DNA of 13,013 bases from NCBI GenBank assembly GCA_012841485.1, contig DUUU01000324.1, positions 1 to 13,013 of the forward strand. Reading direction: 5' to 3'. The notes under the pieces were generated by a model, which worked only from the letters and a program-made list of their open reading frames with translations, was not told the DNA's origin and ran no database searches. The position numbers and the translations under genes were made by a program. This DNA comes from Armatimonadota bacterium (GTDB lineage Bacteria > Armatimonadota > JAAZEB01). Below, one piece after another: positions 7,073 to 13,013 of the stretch. Position 1 is the first letter of the stretch. Every line of letters starts with the position of its first letter.

Positions 7073-8260
7073 ATGAAGGAGAACAGCATTCAGCCCCATA
7101 TTGAGCGCGCCGGTTTGGACGGTTGGCTGCTCTACGACTATCAGGGCTGCAATCCTATCGCGCGGCGCCTGCTCGGCGGGCGCGGGCTGATGCTCTCGCG
7201 CCGCTGGTTCTGGTGGGTCCCGCGGTCTGGCGAGGCCGTTGCCCTGGTTCATCAAATCGAGGTGGGGCAGTTCAAGGAGTTCGAGGGCCGCGTTCAGACC
7301 TACGTCTCGTGGCAGGAGTTGCGGCGCCTTCTCGGAGACATCCTGAAGGATTGCCATCGAGTAGCCATGGAGTATTCCCCTTGCGGGGTGCTCCCCAGCG
7401 TGTCGCGGGTGGATGCGGGCACGCTGGAGATGGTGCGCGCATGCGGGGTGGAGATCGTCTCCTCTGCCGAGCTGGTGCAGATCGCGGAGGCGCGTTGGTC
7501 GGAGCAGGGCTTGGGCCTGCATCGAGATGCCGCGCGCCTGCTCATGGAGGCCAAGGATAGTGCGTTCACCTACATGGGCCAGGCGTTGCAGGAAGGCCGG
7601 CGCATCACAGAGTATGATGTCCAGCGCTACGTGATGGATCAGTTCGACCTCCTGGAGCTAAGGAGTGACTCTCCACCGATCGTGGCGGTGAACGAGAACA
7701 GCGCCGCCCCGCACTATATGCCGAGCGCGCACGCCCACCGCGACATCCGTCCGGGCGACTTCGTGCTCCTGGACCTATGGGCGAAGCGTGACCTGCCAGA
7801 GGCGATCTACGCCGACATCACCTGGGTTGCCTTCGCGGGCGCCACCGTGCCGGAGCGCCACCAGGAGATCTTCTCCATCGTGCGCCTGGCCCGCGACCGC
7901 GCGGTCCTCTACATTGAGGATGCGATTCGCGAGGGCCGGGATCTGCGCGGCTATGAGGTGGATGACGTAGCGCGCGGCGTCATCCGCGATGCTGGCTATG
8001 CCGACTTCTTCCCCCACCGCACCGGACACAGCATCGGGGTGGAGAACCACGGGAACGGCGCGAACCTGGATAACCTGGAGACGCGCGACGAGCGCACGCT
8101 TCTCACCGGCACCGGGTTCACCGTCGAACCAGGGATCTACCTCCCAGGCGAGTTTGGGATCCGCAGCGAGATCAACGTCTACCTCGGGCACAACACGTCA
8201 CAGGTAACCACCCTGCCGATGCAGGCGGGAATCGTTCCGCTGTTGCATATGGTAGAATAG
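7073..8260 (+). CDS. M24-family metallopeptidase (Xaa-Pro aminopeptidase/dipeptidase-like)
   Basis: A dinuclear-metal 'pita-bread' peptidase, probably cytoplasmic and cleaving peptides next to proline; 395 residues. Residues 1-145 form a creatinase-type N-terminal domain (IERAGLDGWLLYDYQGCNPI). The catalytic domain has NSAAPHY (H214) and all five metal ligands: D234 (VLLDLW), D248 (YADITW), H319 (RTGHSIG), E352 (VEPGIYL) and E366 (RSEINVYL). The two aspartates are 14 residues apart instead of the usual 11, because of an AKRDLPEA-type loop. The ATG at 7073 is chosen for the adjacent GGGGAGGAG (7062-7070) and the promoter just upstream; in-frame ATGs at 7043 and 7052 are alternatives. The exact substrate is not predictable. 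Confidence 0.88.
   Translation: MKENSIQPHIERAGLDGWLLYDYQGCNPIARRLLGGRGLMLSRRWFWWVPRSGEAVALVHQIEVGQFKEFEGRVQTYVSWQELRRLLGDILKDCHRVAMEYSPCGVLPSVSRVDAGTLEMVRACGVEIVSSAELVQIAEARWSEQGLGLHRDAARLLMEAKDSAFTYMGQALQEGRRITEYDVQRYVMDQFDLLELRSDSPPIVAVNENSAAPHYMPSAHAHRDIRPGDFVLLDLWAKRDLPEAIYADITWVAFAGATVPERHQEIFSIVRLARDRAVLYIEDAIREGRDLRGYEVDDVARGVIRDAGYADFFPHRTGHSIGVENHGNGANLDNLETRDERTLLTGTGFTVEPGIYLPGEFGIRSEINVYLGHNTSQVTTLPMQAGIVPLLHMVE
8250..8258 (+). promoter_or_regulatory. Possible extended -10 promoter for the ykgJ-like gene
   Basis: TGGTAGAAT is a TGn-extended -10 with five of six matches to TATAAT. It lies in the last codons of the M24 gene. No good -35 sits at the right distance, as is common for extended -10 promoters. 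Transcription would start near 8265 and give a leader of about 60 bases containing the hairpin at 8285-8314. Read-through from the M24 promoter is the alternative. Confidence 0.35.
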
Positions 8261-8284
8261 CCGGGCGCGCGGGGCAGGATTTGC

Positions 8285-8314
8285 CTCCTGAAGCGCCAAA
8301 AGGGTCTTCAGGAG
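8285..8314 (+). promoter_or_regulatory. Perfect hairpin enclosing the ykgJ-like gene's ribosome binding site
   Basis: CTCCTGAAG (8285-8293) and CTTCAGGAG (8306-8314) are exact reverse complements with a 12-base loop. The 3' arm ends in AGGAG, the only Shine-Dalgarno-like sequence before the ATG at 8326, and the 5' arm begins with CTCC, which would mask it. No T-run follows, so translational control (thermometer-like or ligand-controlled) or a mere mRNA 3' structure fits better than an intrinsic terminator. Confidence 0.5.
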
Positions 8315-8325
8315 TGCGTGATTCG

Positions 8326-8835
8326 ATGCCAGAGAGATGTTGGGATGGGGCTAGGGACCGGCCAGCGGGGGAGGCAGAGACGTATGCCCGTCTGGAAGCA
8401 GCGGTGCGGGAATGCGACATGCGTGCCTGCGACGGCTGCACGCGCTGCGCCACGCGCTGCGTGGATGGCATTGACCTGAGCTATCCCGAGTTTGACCGCC
8501 TGATACGCGCGGCCATGGCGATGCCGCCCATGGAGCGGGTGCGAGTCCTTGGCCAGGATAGGGTTCTGCAGTGGGGAGAGGGGGCGGTGGTCGCGCTCTG
8601 CCCCTTCCTGGACCGCGACGTGGACCGGTGTGCCATCTATGCCGCTCGGCCCCTCATCTGCCGCCTCTTCGGCTACGCGCCGTGGCTGCCGTGCCCGACC
8701 GGAAAGCAGATCGATTCGATAGAGGGCGCGGTGGAGATCATGGTGGAGTATGCCTCTCTCGAGCGCCATCCCTTGCGCGTGTGGCTGCGCCGATACGATC
8801 TCCAACTCCCTGGGCTATCGGACGGCATACCATAG
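8326..8835 (+). CDS. YkgJ-type CxxC cluster protein, putative zinc- or iron-binding
   Basis: A 169-residue member of the YkgJ family, whose cysteines are thought to bind Zn or an Fe-S cluster; the biochemical role of the family is poorly defined. The N-terminal cluster is CDGCTRCATRC (C35, C38, C41, C45), followed by YPEFDRLI. The second half has the family signature CPFLDRDVDRC (C92, C102) then IYAARPLICRLFG (C112) and a further C123. The ATG at 8326 is 11 bases after AGGAG, rather far; a GTG at 8314 or TTG at 8281 in the same frame would add residues with no family similarity. It follows the M24 gene by 65 bases and converges on the IMP dehydrogenase gene. Family assignment is firm; function is open. 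Confidence 0.85.
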   Translation: MPERCWDGARDRPAGEAETYARLEAAVRECDMRACDGCTRCATRCVDGIDLSYPEFDRLIRAAMAMPPMERVRVLGQDRVLQWGEGAVVALCPFLDRDVDRCAIYAARPLICRLFGYAPWLPCPTGKQIDSIEGAVEIMVEYASLERHPLRVWLRRYDLQLPGLSDGIP

Positions 8836-8952
8836 AGTGGCAGCCCGCCCGGAAGGGGAAGTGCCCACTCCACGTGCCGGCCGCTATGGCTTTCGCGTCG
8901 CTTGGTGAGGATGTGCGGTGCCAGACGAGGGAACCGGCGGTTTTCGGAGCCG

Positions 8953-8997
8953 GCGACTGAACGGGCGTAGGGAGGGTGTTTACGCCCATTCAGTCGC
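8953..8997. terminator. Strong hairpin between convergent genes, probable bidirectional terminator
   Basis: GCGACTGAACGGGCGTA (8953-8969) pairs with TACGCCCATTCAGTCGC (8981-8997): 16 of 17 positions match, one C/A mismatch, 11-base loop. It lies 117 bases after the ykgJ-like stop and 9 bases from the end of the minus-strand IMP dehydrogenase gene. The plus-strand tail is only moderately T-rich (GCGTTTGAGTTAT) and the minus-strand tail has no T-run. It could end transcription in both directions or protect mRNA 3' ends. The rest of 8836-8952 holds nothing I recognise. Confidence 0.65.
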
Positions 8998-9006
8998 GCG
9001 TTTGAG

Positions 9007-10524
9007 TTATCGAATGCCCCAGCGTGGCTCGCGGTAGGAAACCAGCGAGTGGACGCTGCCTTCCTCCTGGGCAGCAGGCGTGCGCCGCTCGAACCGGAGG
9101 CGTCCGGAGTAGAGCGCCTCATGGAGCTCGGGGATAGAGCGGACGCCCATATCCTGGAAGCCCTGGCTGATCCCCTTATGGAGATAGGGCACGTAGTCCT
9201 GTAGCGAGCCCTTGTCCACCACGGTGCCAGCAACGCCCTGGGGCACCTGGACGGCGTCATTCTCGACGAGATAGCGCTTGCCGCCGCCCGCGTTCATCGC
9301 CTCCAGCGAGGCCATGCCGCGGTACTGCTTCACGCGGATGCCATTCTCATAGAGGTACTCGCCGGGAGATTCTGCGGTGCCGGCCAGCAGCGAGCCAAGC
9401 ATGACGGTGCTCGCGCCAATGGCAAGCGCCTTGAGGATATGGCCGATGCCCCGGATGCCGCCATCGGCGATGACGGGCACATCAAACTGGCGGGCGTAGC
9501 GCGCGCAGCGGTACACGGCGGAACCCTGTGCCCGGCCAACCGCCATCATGTTCTGCGTGATGCAGATGGAGCCCGGCCCCATCCCGATCCGGAGCGCGTC
9601 CGCGCCCGCGCGGATCATCGCCTCGGCTTGCGTGATCGAGACCACGTTGCCGGCCACCACATCCACATGGGGTGCTGTCTCCTTGATGTAGCGCAGCGTG
9701 TCGAGCTCAAACCGGGAGTAGCCCTGGGCCGCGTCGATGACCAGCACGTCCGCGCCGGCTTCGACCACCAGGTCGATGCGGCGACGATCCTCTTCGCGTG
9801 TAGAAACCGCGGCGCCGACCAGGAGCTGCTTGCGCGGGTCCTTCGAGGCCTCGGGAAACTCCTTGTTCTTGATCAGATCGTTTCGCGAGACGAGGGCGAC
9901 CAGGCGACGCTCGCTATCGACAACGGGCAGCTTGCCCTTCTTGCTCTCTTTCAGGATCTTGTTTGCCTCGCTCAGGGTGACGCCCACGGGGGCGGTCACA
10001 AGATCGGTGGTCATGACCTCGGAGAGCGGCCGGGTGCGATCCTTCTCGAAGTCAATGTCCCGGTTCGTGACGATACCGAGGAGGCGGGAGTTGAGCGTGC
10101 CGTCCTCGGTGATCGGGATGCCGGAGAAACCGTGCGTCTGCTTGATATGGTCCACATCAGCGATGGTGTGCCTGGGTCCGAGCACCACCGGGTCCGAGAT
10201 GAAGCCGTTTTCAAAGCGCTTCACGCGCCGGACCATCGCGGCTTGCTCCTCGGGGGTGTTGTTATAGTGCAGGATGCCGATGCCACCCTGCAGCGCGAGC
10301 CCGATGGCCATCTCCGTTTCGGAGACGGTATCCATGGGGGCGCTGACGATGGGGCGCTTGATCGTGATGCGCCGGGTGACACGCGTCTCCAGCGAGACTT
10401 GGCTGGCGTGGAAATCAATGAACCCCGGCATGAGGATGTAGTCATCATAGCTCAGGCCCAGCCCCTCCTCAAAGAGCACATGGGCGGGCACGCCATCAGC
10501 TATTGGTTCCCTTTCCTCAGTCAT
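9007..10524 (-). CDS. guaB: IMP dehydrogenase, eukaryotic-type sequence
   Basis: Catalyses NAD-dependent oxidation of IMP to XMP, the committed step of guanine nucleotide synthesis. At 505 residues it is complete, with the TIM barrel split by two CBS domains (about 110-230). Catalytic C321 lies in [12 protein letters not shown]264 in LVIDAAQG, and the mobile flap has R417-Y418 and Q429 (VPQGVAG). Typical bacterial enzymes read GSICTTR and have Glu at the Q429 position. From memory, the text here ([38 protein letters not shown]) follows human IMPDH2 much more closely, with C331 and Q441 equivalent to C321 and Q429. The ATG at 10524 has GAGGAG seven bases ahead. It follows the HAD gene by three bases, so the two are co-transcribed. 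Confidence 0.96.
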   Translation of the reverse strand: MTEEREPIADGVPAHVLFEEGLGLSYDDYILMPGFIDFHASQVSLETRVTRRITIKRPIVSAPMDTVSETEMAIGLALQGGIGILHYNNTPEEQAAMVRRVKRFENGFISDPVVLGPRHTIADVDHIKQTHGFSGIPITEDGTLNSRLLGIVTNRDIDFEKDRTRPLSEVMTTDLVTAPVGVTLSEANKILKESKKGKLPVVDSERRLVALVSRNDLIKNKEFPEASKDPRKQLLVGAAVSTREEDRRRIDLVVEAGADVLVIDAAQGYSRFELDTLRYIKETAPHVDVVAGNVVSITQAEAMIRAGADALRIGMGPGSICITQNMMAVGRAQGSAVYRCARYARQFDVPVIADGGIRGIGHILKALAIGASTVMLGSLLAGTAESPGEYLYENGIRVKQYRGMASLEAMNAGGGKRYLVENDAVQVPQGVAGTVVDKGSLQDYVPYLHKGISQGFQDMGVRSIPELHEALYSGRLRFERRTPAAQEEGSVHSLVSYREPRWGIR

Positions 10525-10527
10525 CTT

Positions 10528-11283
10528 CTAGCTCCTCGCAAGGTGTTTATGAACGATCTCCTCCAGCAAGAGTGGGGTCACCTGCTGGAGGGAATGGACG
10601 ACAAGCGCCGCCCCGGTAAAATCTCCGGTGCGCGTCCAGGAGGTTGGGACGGCGATACAAGAGATGCCGGCGCCTGTGGCGGCCCGCACTCCTTTGGGGG
10701 AGTCTTCGAGAGAGACACACCCGGCGGGCGATGCGCCAATCAGGGACGCGGCCTTCAAGAATATCTCGGGATCGGGCTTGGCTCGGGAGACATCCTCGCC
10801 GCTCAAGACGGCCGCGAAATAGGGGCGGAGCCCGAAGCGCTCCAGGATGACCGTGGCGTTGGCACGCCCGGAACCTGTCGCCAGAAGGCAAGGGATGCCC
10901 CGATCGGCCAGAGCCTGCAACAGTTCTGAGACGCCTGGGAGCAGCTCCATCTCCTCGCGCACCTGTTTCGCGAACAGCTCGCACTTGCACTCAAAAAGCT
11001 CGGGCCAGCCCGCCGCGGAGCCGCCCTTGGCGGCGTACAGATCACGGATGGAGCCCCCGCCCAGGGTGACATGCGTGCGATACTCATCCGGGTGCAGCGC
11101 CAAACCGGCTCGCTCGAAGGCGACAACATAGGCCGCGGCATGCACGGGCTCGGAGTCGACCAGGAGGCCGTCCATGTCGAAGAAAACGGCGTGAGGAAGG
11201 GAAGAGCCTGGCAGTGGCGCGCTACGCATGCCCACAGCGCCTTCCCCCGGAAGGGTGTGAACGAGCCGCGGTAAGTGTCCCAT
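10528..11283 (-). CDS. HAD-superfamily phosphatase/phosphomutase, beta-PGM/CbbY-like
   Basis: A cytoplasmic hydrolase acting on a phosphorylated sugar or nucleotide, or a beta-phosphoglucomutase. Motif I is FFDMDGLLVDSEP (D36 nucleophile, D38 acid/base), motif II TGS (T136), motif III AKPDP (K169), motif IV SLEDSPKGV (E193, D194); a helical cap lies between about 50 and 115, as in subfamily I. Length is 251 residues from the ATG at 11283. That start has no ribosome binding site but sits six bases after a perfect extended -10, so leaderless translation is plausible. The in-frame ATG at 11229 (233 residues) has a GGGGGAAGG about ten bases ahead and is the conventional alternative. First gene of an operon with guaB. 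Family sure, substrate and start uncertain. Confidence 0.9.
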   Translation of the reverse strand: MGHLPRLVHTLPGEGAVGMRSAPLPGSSLPHAVFFDMDGLLVDSEPVHAAAYVVAFERAGLALHPDEYRTHVTLGGGSIRDLYAAKGGSAAGWPELFECKCELFAKQVREEMELLPGVSELLQALADRGIPCLLATGSGRANATVILERFGLRPYFAAVLSGEDVSRAKPDPEIFLKAASLIGASPAGCVSLEDSPKGVRAATGAGISCIAVPTSWTRTGDFTGAALVVHSLQQVTPLLLEEIVHKHLARS

Positions 11284-11288
11284 AGGTT

Positions 11289-11318
11289 ATTATAGCACGG
11301 ATCACAGGCCCGGAGCAA
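11289..11318 (-). promoter_or_regulatory. Extended -10 promoter of the HAD-guaB operon
   Basis: Read on the minus strand, TGCTATAAT is a TGn-extended, perfect TATAAT -10 (TATAAT at 11294-11289). An upstream TTGCTC (11318-11313) with 18-base spacing is a weak -35. The predicted transcription start (about 11283-11281) coincides with the ATG at 11283. The sequence after the -10 is AACCT, then ATG. Confidence 0.75.
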
Positions 11319-11323
11319 GTGGC

Positions 11324-11353
11324 TTGACGGGCCTGGTTTCGGTGTGGTAAAGT
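11324..11353 (+). promoter_or_regulatory. Sigma70-type promoter upstream of ferritin
   Basis: TTGACG (11324-11329, five of six) and TAAAGT (11348-11353, four of six) are 18 bases apart, and a TGG just before the -10 makes it TGn-extended. Predicted start is about 11360. Its -35 lies five bases from the -35 of the minus-strand HAD-guaB promoter, so the two promoters are back to back and may share a regulator. I see no Fur-box-like palindrome. Confidence 0.65.
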
Positions 11354-11359
11354 GGGACA

Positions 11360-11649
11360 ACCGCTCGCTGTACAAGCGCCTGCTCCCACACATGGCAGTA
11401 CTCACGCGGGGGGCCCTGCGTGCTTGGGCGCTAGGAGCGGTGGCGGTCTGGGGAATGCGCGACGGGAGGGGCGCATGCGCGGAATCGGAACCGTTCGTCG
11501 CCGCCCTGCGTGAGGATGCGGTCTGCGTTCTCTCTCCTCCGGTTCTGTCGCGCACGCCGCTTTGATGGCGCAGTGTGGCGCGGCTGAGTCGTGCCGTATG
11601 CGAAGCCGCCCGGCCGGTGTGGGGTACGGGCGCGAGAGGAGAGTGGAGT
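11360..11649 (+). promoter_or_regulatory. Long, potentially structured leader of the ferritin gene
   Basis: About 290 bases separate the predicted transcription start from the ferritin ATG. Three nested stems can form at the 5' end: ACCGCTC (11360-11366) with GAGCGGT (11435-11441); AGCGCC (11375-11380) with GGCGCT (11427-11432); and CACGCGGG (11403-11410) with CCTGCGTG (11415-11422, one G-T pair). Further down, CTCTCCTC (11532-11539) is complementary to the ribosome binding region GAGGAGAG (11636-11643). An open frame at 11392-11565 (57 residues) has no ribosome binding site and no recognisable features. It matches no riboswitch class I can name. In such GC-rich sequence short stems arise by chance. 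Confidence 0.35.
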
Positions 11650-12189
11650 ATGGGATTGAGCGAGGCCCTTCAGGGGGCGATCAACGAGCAGGTTAAGAAC
11701 GAGGTTTACTCGGCGCACCTCTACCTGGCCATGTCCGCGCAATGCGAGGCAGAGAACCTTCCCGGCATGGCTCACTGGCTGCGCATCCAGTTCATGGAGG
11801 AGTGGGGACACGCGCTGAAGCTCTTCGATTACGTCAACGAACGCGGTGGCCGCGCCGAGATCAGGGCAATCGACCAGCCGCCGGCCCGTTTCGGCTCTCC
11901 CCTGGAGCTCTTCCAGGAAGTGGCGGCGCATGAGGCGCGCGTGACCGCGATGATCAACGACCTCTACGCCCTCGCTGCCAAGGAGAACGACTACGCGGCG
12001 CAGATCATGCTCCAGTGGTTCATCACCGAGCAGGTGGAAGAGGAAAAGAGCGCCGGCGAAATCGTTGACCAGCTCAAGATGATTGGCGACAACGCCGTGG
12101 CGCTGTTGATGCTCGACCGCGAGCTGGGAGCGCGAGTGGCTGAGCCGGGCATGGGGCCGATGCCCGCGACGGGCGAGTCTGACGCATAG
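11650..12189 (+). CDS. ftnA: Non-haem ferritin (FtnA type)
   Basis: Iron-storage protein that oxidises Fe(II) and stores it as a mineral inside a 24-subunit shell; 179 residues. The four-helix bundle carries the full ferroxidase centre: E18 ([10 protein letters not shown]), E51 and H54 (EEWGHALKL), E95 (HEARVT), Q128 and E131 (EQVEEE). Q128 and the lack of a haem-ligand methionine point to FtnA rather than bacterioferritin. The C-terminal tail beyond 160 ([16 protein letters not shown]) is a short flexible extension. The ATG at 11650 is preferred to an in-frame start 75 bases upstream because GAGAGGAGAG (11634-11643) provides the ribosome binding site and the family begins at this point. It has its own promoter and a long leader; the next gene begins 166 bases later. 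Confidence 0.95.
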   Translation: MGLSEALQGAINEQVKNEVYSAHLYLAMSAQCEAENLPGMAHWLRIQFMEEWGHALKLFDYVNERGGRAEIRAIDQPPARFGSPLELFQEVAAHEARVTAMINDLYALAAKENDYAAQIMLQWFITEQVEEEKSAGEIVDQLKMIGDNAVALLMLDRELGARVAEPGMGPMPATGESDA

Positions 12190-12233
12190 CGGGACCTCCT
12201 CTTCCCCCGGCATGCGGGGCCAAGCTTTCCCAT

Positions 12234-12253
12234 GAGGCACCGCGGTGTGCCTC
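12234..12253 (+). terminator. Hairpin after ferritin, weak terminator candidate
   Basis: GAGGCAC (12234-12240) pairs perfectly with GTGCCTC (12247-12253) around a six-base loop CGCGGT, 44 bases after the ferritin stop. The downstream sequence is GC-rich without a T-run, so intrinsic termination would be inefficient. It may instead stabilise the mRNA 3' end. Confidence 0.35.
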
Positions 12254-12355
12254 GCCCCGCGAGGGCCCGAAGGCGCGCGCCGCGAGGAGTCTGGCGTCTC
12301 CCTGGCGAAAGAATGTGCGGGGAGGCCGCGCCGGAGGCCGGGATTGGAGCCGGAG

Positions 12356-13013
12356 GTGAAGTGCAAGGCATGTGGTAGCGAGGCCCAGGAGGGTGCCTCG
12401 TTCTGTACGCAGTGTGGCGCGCGCCTGGAGACAGGCGCGCGCGCGCACGCGCCTGGCAACGCGCCCGATACGGGAGCACACCAGCTCCTGACAATGGCCA
12501 ACTTGTTCCGCATACGCGGCGACTGGGAATCGGCGGAGCAGAAGTGCATCGAGGCGCTCCGACTCTTCCCTGAGAACGCCTCTGCCCACTCGCTGCTCGG
12601 CGATATCTACGCCAGCCAGAAACGCTGGGAAGAGGCCGCGCAGCGCTATCAGCTCGCGATTGATCTGGATCCGGAGAACCCGGCCGACCGTGAGAAGCTA
12701 GAACAGGCACGCCAGCGCGCCGCCGATGCCCTGGTGCCGTTGCCTGCCAGGAAGACGACCCCTGGAACGCGTGCCCGTGGCACGCACCGCCCCCGCCTTT
12801 CCCCGCCGATGCAGCTCGCCGTCGTGGCTATCATCTCCTTTGTGGCCGTGCTCCTCGTAATGAGCCTGCGGGAAGCGCCGCAATCGGGCCAGTTGACACC
12901 CTCCGAGGGCTTCCCGGTGGCCCTGCCGGGCGGCGCCGGAGGGCTCGCGCCGGGAAGCCCGTCACCCGCGGCGGGTCTGGCGCCGAGGCAACCGGCGCCC
13001 GCGACGACTGGTG
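12356..13013 (+). CDS. Zinc-ribbon / TPR / single-pass membrane protein, 3' end missing
   Basis: The frame stays open from 12356 to the window end (219 residues visible). GTG at 12356 is preferred because it gives the usual zinc-ribbon opening MKCKACG, with GGAG six bases upstream (12346-12349); an in-frame TTG at 12344 with GGAGG ahead would add four residues. Domains in order: a four-cysteine zinc ribbon (C3, C6, C17, C20); a helical region with about two TPR-like repeats (DWESAEQKCIEALRLFPENA and WEEAAQRYQLAIDLDPENPA, 56-111); a basic linker (KTTPGTRARGTHRPR); one membrane helix (LAVVAIISFVAVLLVMSL, 154-171); then a Pro/Gly/Ala-rich outer segment running off the edge. The zinc ribbon and TPRs should be cytoplasmic. 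I recognise no specific family; a scaffold or assembly role is inference. Confidence 0.82.
   Translation, partial: MKCKACGSEAQEGASFCTQCGARLETGARAHAPGNAPDTGAHQLLTMANLFRIRGDWESAEQKCIEALRLFPENASAHSLLGDIYASQKRWEEAAQRYQLAIDLDPENPADREKLEQARQRAADALVPLPARKTTPGTRARGTHRPRLSPPMQLAVVAIISFVAVLLVMSLREAPQSGQLTPSEGFPVALPGGAGGLAPGSPSPAAGLAPRQPAPATTG

Noticed and set aside
9439..10929. Long plus-strand open frame of 496 codons opposite guaB and the HAD gene
   Set aside because: It is a shadow of two certain genes on the other strand in GC-rich DNA; its translation shows no domain and no ribosome binding site.
11392..11565. Short open frame (57 residues) in the ferritin leader, faintly signal-peptide-like
   Set aside because: No ribosome binding site, no homology I recognise, and the composition is what GC-rich noncoding DNA gives.
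12213..12227. CCCCCGGCATGCGGGG-like palindrome after ferritin
   Set aside because: Short, imperfect and GC-only; no T-run and no second copy, so no function can be supported.
11431..12549. Minus-strand open frame of 372 codons across ferritin and flanks
   Set aside because: Ferritin on the plus strand is certain; the antisense translation is low-complexity, rich in Arg, Pro and His, and recalls no protein.

Overview
The window looks like chromosomal DNA from a flagellated, GC-rich bacterium (roughly 60-65% GC by eye). The genes are tightly packed on both strands, with good Shine-Dalgarno sequences and a few sigma70-type promoters, several with an extended -10. Nothing marks the phylum decisively. 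The FlhF / YcgR / FliA cluster, the secreted protein paired with an ABC exporter, and a eukaryote-like IMP dehydrogenase would fit a deep-branching lineage such as Armatimonadota, but that is a low-confidence guess. I see no transposase, integrase, phage gene, CRISPR array, tRNA or rRNA.

Layout. (1) 1-2753, plus strand: end of a flagellar operon, with the SRP-type GTPase FlhF (5' end outside the window), a YcgR-type PilZ protein, a small two-helix membrane protein and the flagellar sigma factor FliA. The first three genes overlap by 1-4 bases, so they are probably translationally coupled. (2) 2772-5546, minus strand: a three-gene unit of FtsX/MacB-type permease, LolD/MacB-type ATPase and a secreted protein. 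The extracytoplasmic parts of the permease and the secreted protein carry unusual cysteines. (3) 5547-5905: a 359-base gap without a gene. (4) 5906-8835, plus strand: a Gfo/Idh/MocA oxidoreductase, an M24 (Xaa-Pro) metallopeptidase with its own promoter, and a YkgJ-type cysteine-cluster protein whose ribosome binding site lies in a perfect hairpin. (5) 8953-8997: a strong hairpin between convergent genes. (6) 9007-11283, minus strand: a two-gene operon of HAD phosphatase then IMP dehydrogenase. Its extended -10 promoter puts the transcription start at the HAD start codon. (7) 11284-11649: back-to-back divergent promoters and a long, foldable leader ahead of ferritin. (8) 11650-13013, plus strand: ferritin, then the start of a zinc-ribbon / TPR / single-helix membrane protein cut by the window end.

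How the genes fit together. FlhF (placement of the flagellum), YcgR (c-di-GMP control of rotation) and FliA (late flagellar transcription) form one motility unit; the usual flhG is not next to flhF. The ABC unit probably acts at or outside the cytoplasmic membrane, but its substrate cannot be read from sequence. IMP dehydrogenase supplies XMP for guanine nucleotides, and the co-transcribed HAD phosphatase may act on a sugar or nucleotide phosphate. Ferritin stores iron and has a separate promoter.

Most notable observations: IMP dehydrogenase carries eukaryotic-type residues around its active site; the HAD-IMPDH mRNA may be leaderless; the ykgJ and ferritin leaders may be structured; and the ABC module and its secreted partner are cysteine-bearing. 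I did not find an obviously unprecedented defence or mobile system.
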